Shown here: positions 62,832 through 64,000 of the stretch, piece after piece
Numbering within the stretch: position 1 is the stretch's first letter
How the letters are laid out: each line of letters opens with the position of its first letter
NCBI RefSeq assembly: GCF_001949145.1
Contig: NW_019091475.1
Coordinates: 188,497 to 252,496 of the forward strand
Length of the DNA stretch: 64,000 nt
Direction of reading: 5' to 3'
DNA from: Acanthaster planci
Lineage: Eukaryota > Echinodermata > Asteroidea > Valvatida > Acanthasteridae
The notes under the pieces: generated by a model
What the model was told of the DNA's origin: nothing
Databases searched by the model: none
Seen by the model: only the letters and a program-made list of their open reading frames with translations
Made by a program: the position numbers and the translations under genes

Positions 62832-63774
62832 GTAGGCCTATGCCATCATTCAGCATTGCGGGTCACAGTAATGCCACCAGGTGGCGTAGATATTTGTGCT
62901 GGAAACCTCAGTAGGCCTCCTCTGGCTTGGGAATCGGGGGGGGGGGTACAGGTCAAAGTGTCACACTGTTCTCTAAGAATTTTCACCTTGTAGGCCTGCC
63001 CATGTAACTGGTCATTCCAGGGGTCTCTTTTAGAGTGCTGGGGTATTCTGCAATTACTCTTTAATATGTATTCAGAATGGCATCTTTATCATGTATGGCT
63101 TTTAAATTGTTTTCCTTTTTGAGTAATTGTATAATGCATTTGAAGTCTGAAAAAATCTCAAACTTCGAGTTTTTGCTCACCACAAGAAAATGTGTGGGGG
63201 GGAGGGATGGGGTGATTTGAAAGTCCACGCCCCAAAATAAGTGGGGGAATATATACCCCCATCACCCCAGGATTTACGCCCATGATGCTACCCGTCACTT
63301 GCACATGACTCGACATGCTGGACCTGGAAGGGTGTACATGTAGATTCCAGTGTAGGTTCATAGACTGAGATTGCTCACGCAAGACTTGAGTGGCGTAGTT
63401 AACATATATATACTTTCATTTTTCACCAATGTCAATCATAGTGCCTTGTCAAAGTAATATTTTTACCTCAGATTTCCCAATAAGTGAAATTTTTTCAAGC
63501 TCACAACGTTCCTGTTCCTAAATCTTAAGATTACATACAGTACATGTACATACCCTCTAGGCCCAACCAAAAAAGTTCAAGTTTCAGAAGTGCACAATGA
63601 ATTCCCTTTAATATAAATAAAATAATTTTCTTAAAAACTTGTACTTTGGTAGTTGTGTGGAGGTAATTTAAACTTTAAAGAAATTCTTAAATTTGTTCGT
63701 CTAGCACGTTTGAGATTTTCTGAGATCTGTTCAATGGTGCCACGTTCAGGAACACTCGGCTAAATTTATGCCCA
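62832..63774. other. Featureless stretch at right end
   Basis: No gene or repeat structure was recognised apart from homopolymer G runs (62937-62945) and one TACAGTACATGTACATA palindrome near 63537. It would be intron 1 if the exon at 62780 is real. Confidence 0.5.
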
Positions 63775-64000
63775 ATAGGGAGCATGTGGCTTTGTGGTTA
63801 GGGTTTGTACATGTAGCTTCTGAATCTGATCATAGAGTCAGGGGTTCGAATCCAGCTAGTGACAGCATGCTGGGATCTTGGGCAAGTCACTTTACCCCTA
63901 TGTGTCTCTCTTCACGCAGGAGTAAATGGGTACTTGTGAGGGCAGACACAGTTATATTTTGCCATTTGCACCTGATATGACAGCATCGGGCTAGTGTACT
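63775..64000 (+). mobile_element. tRNA-derived SINE with MIR/Deu-like middle, cut by the window edge
   Basis: It opens with an A-box-like AGCATGTGGCTTTGTGGTTA and has a good B box (GGGGTTCGAATCC, about 63840-63852). It continues CTTGGGCAAGTCACTTTACC and GGAGTAAATGGGTACTTG, the block shared by MIR/CORE and Deu SINEs (family knowledge). The 3' end (ATATGACAGCATCGGGCTAG) resembles the end of the older copy at 21000-21185. The tail lies beyond the window. Confidence 0.75.

Overview
This is a window of animal nuclear DNA. It has split genes with GT-AG introns, large AT-rich introns, and many small non-autonomous transposons and short palindromic repeats. The protein families present (KANK, DNAJC14, and an angiopoietin-receptor/Tie-type ectodomain), the tRNA-derived SINE with a MIR/Deu-like middle, and the scattered TGTACATGTACA palindromes suggest a marine invertebrate deuterostome, most likely an echinoderm. 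That species guess is inference. No tRNA, rRNA, CRISPR array or prokaryotic gene was found.

Layout. (1) 1-6839: upstream or first-intron DNA of the KANK gene with two copies of one TIR element. (2) 6840-22988, plus strand: a KANK gene in 12 visible coding exons. It carries the KN motif (talin binding), a coiled coil, a very long internally repeated linker, the ankyrin repeats, and an unusual Ser/Pro-rich C-terminal extension. (3) 22989-33867: about 11 kb between two converging genes, holding two oppositely oriented copies of a TTAA-flanked element and other foldback elements. (4) 33868-46055, minus strand: a 12-exon DNAJC14-type gene with a TPR-like N-terminus, a 4-kb exon, a membrane segment, a J domain with HPD and the DNAJC14 C-terminal module. 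Two 1-base deletions in a tandem repeat break the reading frame of the 4-kb exon. (5) 46056-51166: spacer with a CpG-rich probable promoter area. (6) 51167-58934, minus strand: a complete nine-exon gene for a type I membrane protein of about 502 residues. Its ectodomain has the order and signature motifs of the Tie N-terminal region (signal peptide, Ig, Ig-like, four EGF-like modules). It has one transmembrane segment and a short tail with two YEN motifs, and no kinase domain. (7) 58935-64000: upstream DNA of that gene, a possible signal-peptide exon of a divergent plus-strand gene at 62780, and a SINE at the right edge.

How the genes relate. KANK proteins link talin and integrin adhesions to the cortex. 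DNAJC14 is a membrane-bound ER co-chaperone. The Tie-like gene encodes a surface receptor-like protein. Nothing in the sequence suggests they form one system; they are ordinary neighbours. The most unusual object is the apparently kinase-less Tie-like receptor, with a decaying 141-bp tandem duplication of its first EGF exon inside the next intron.
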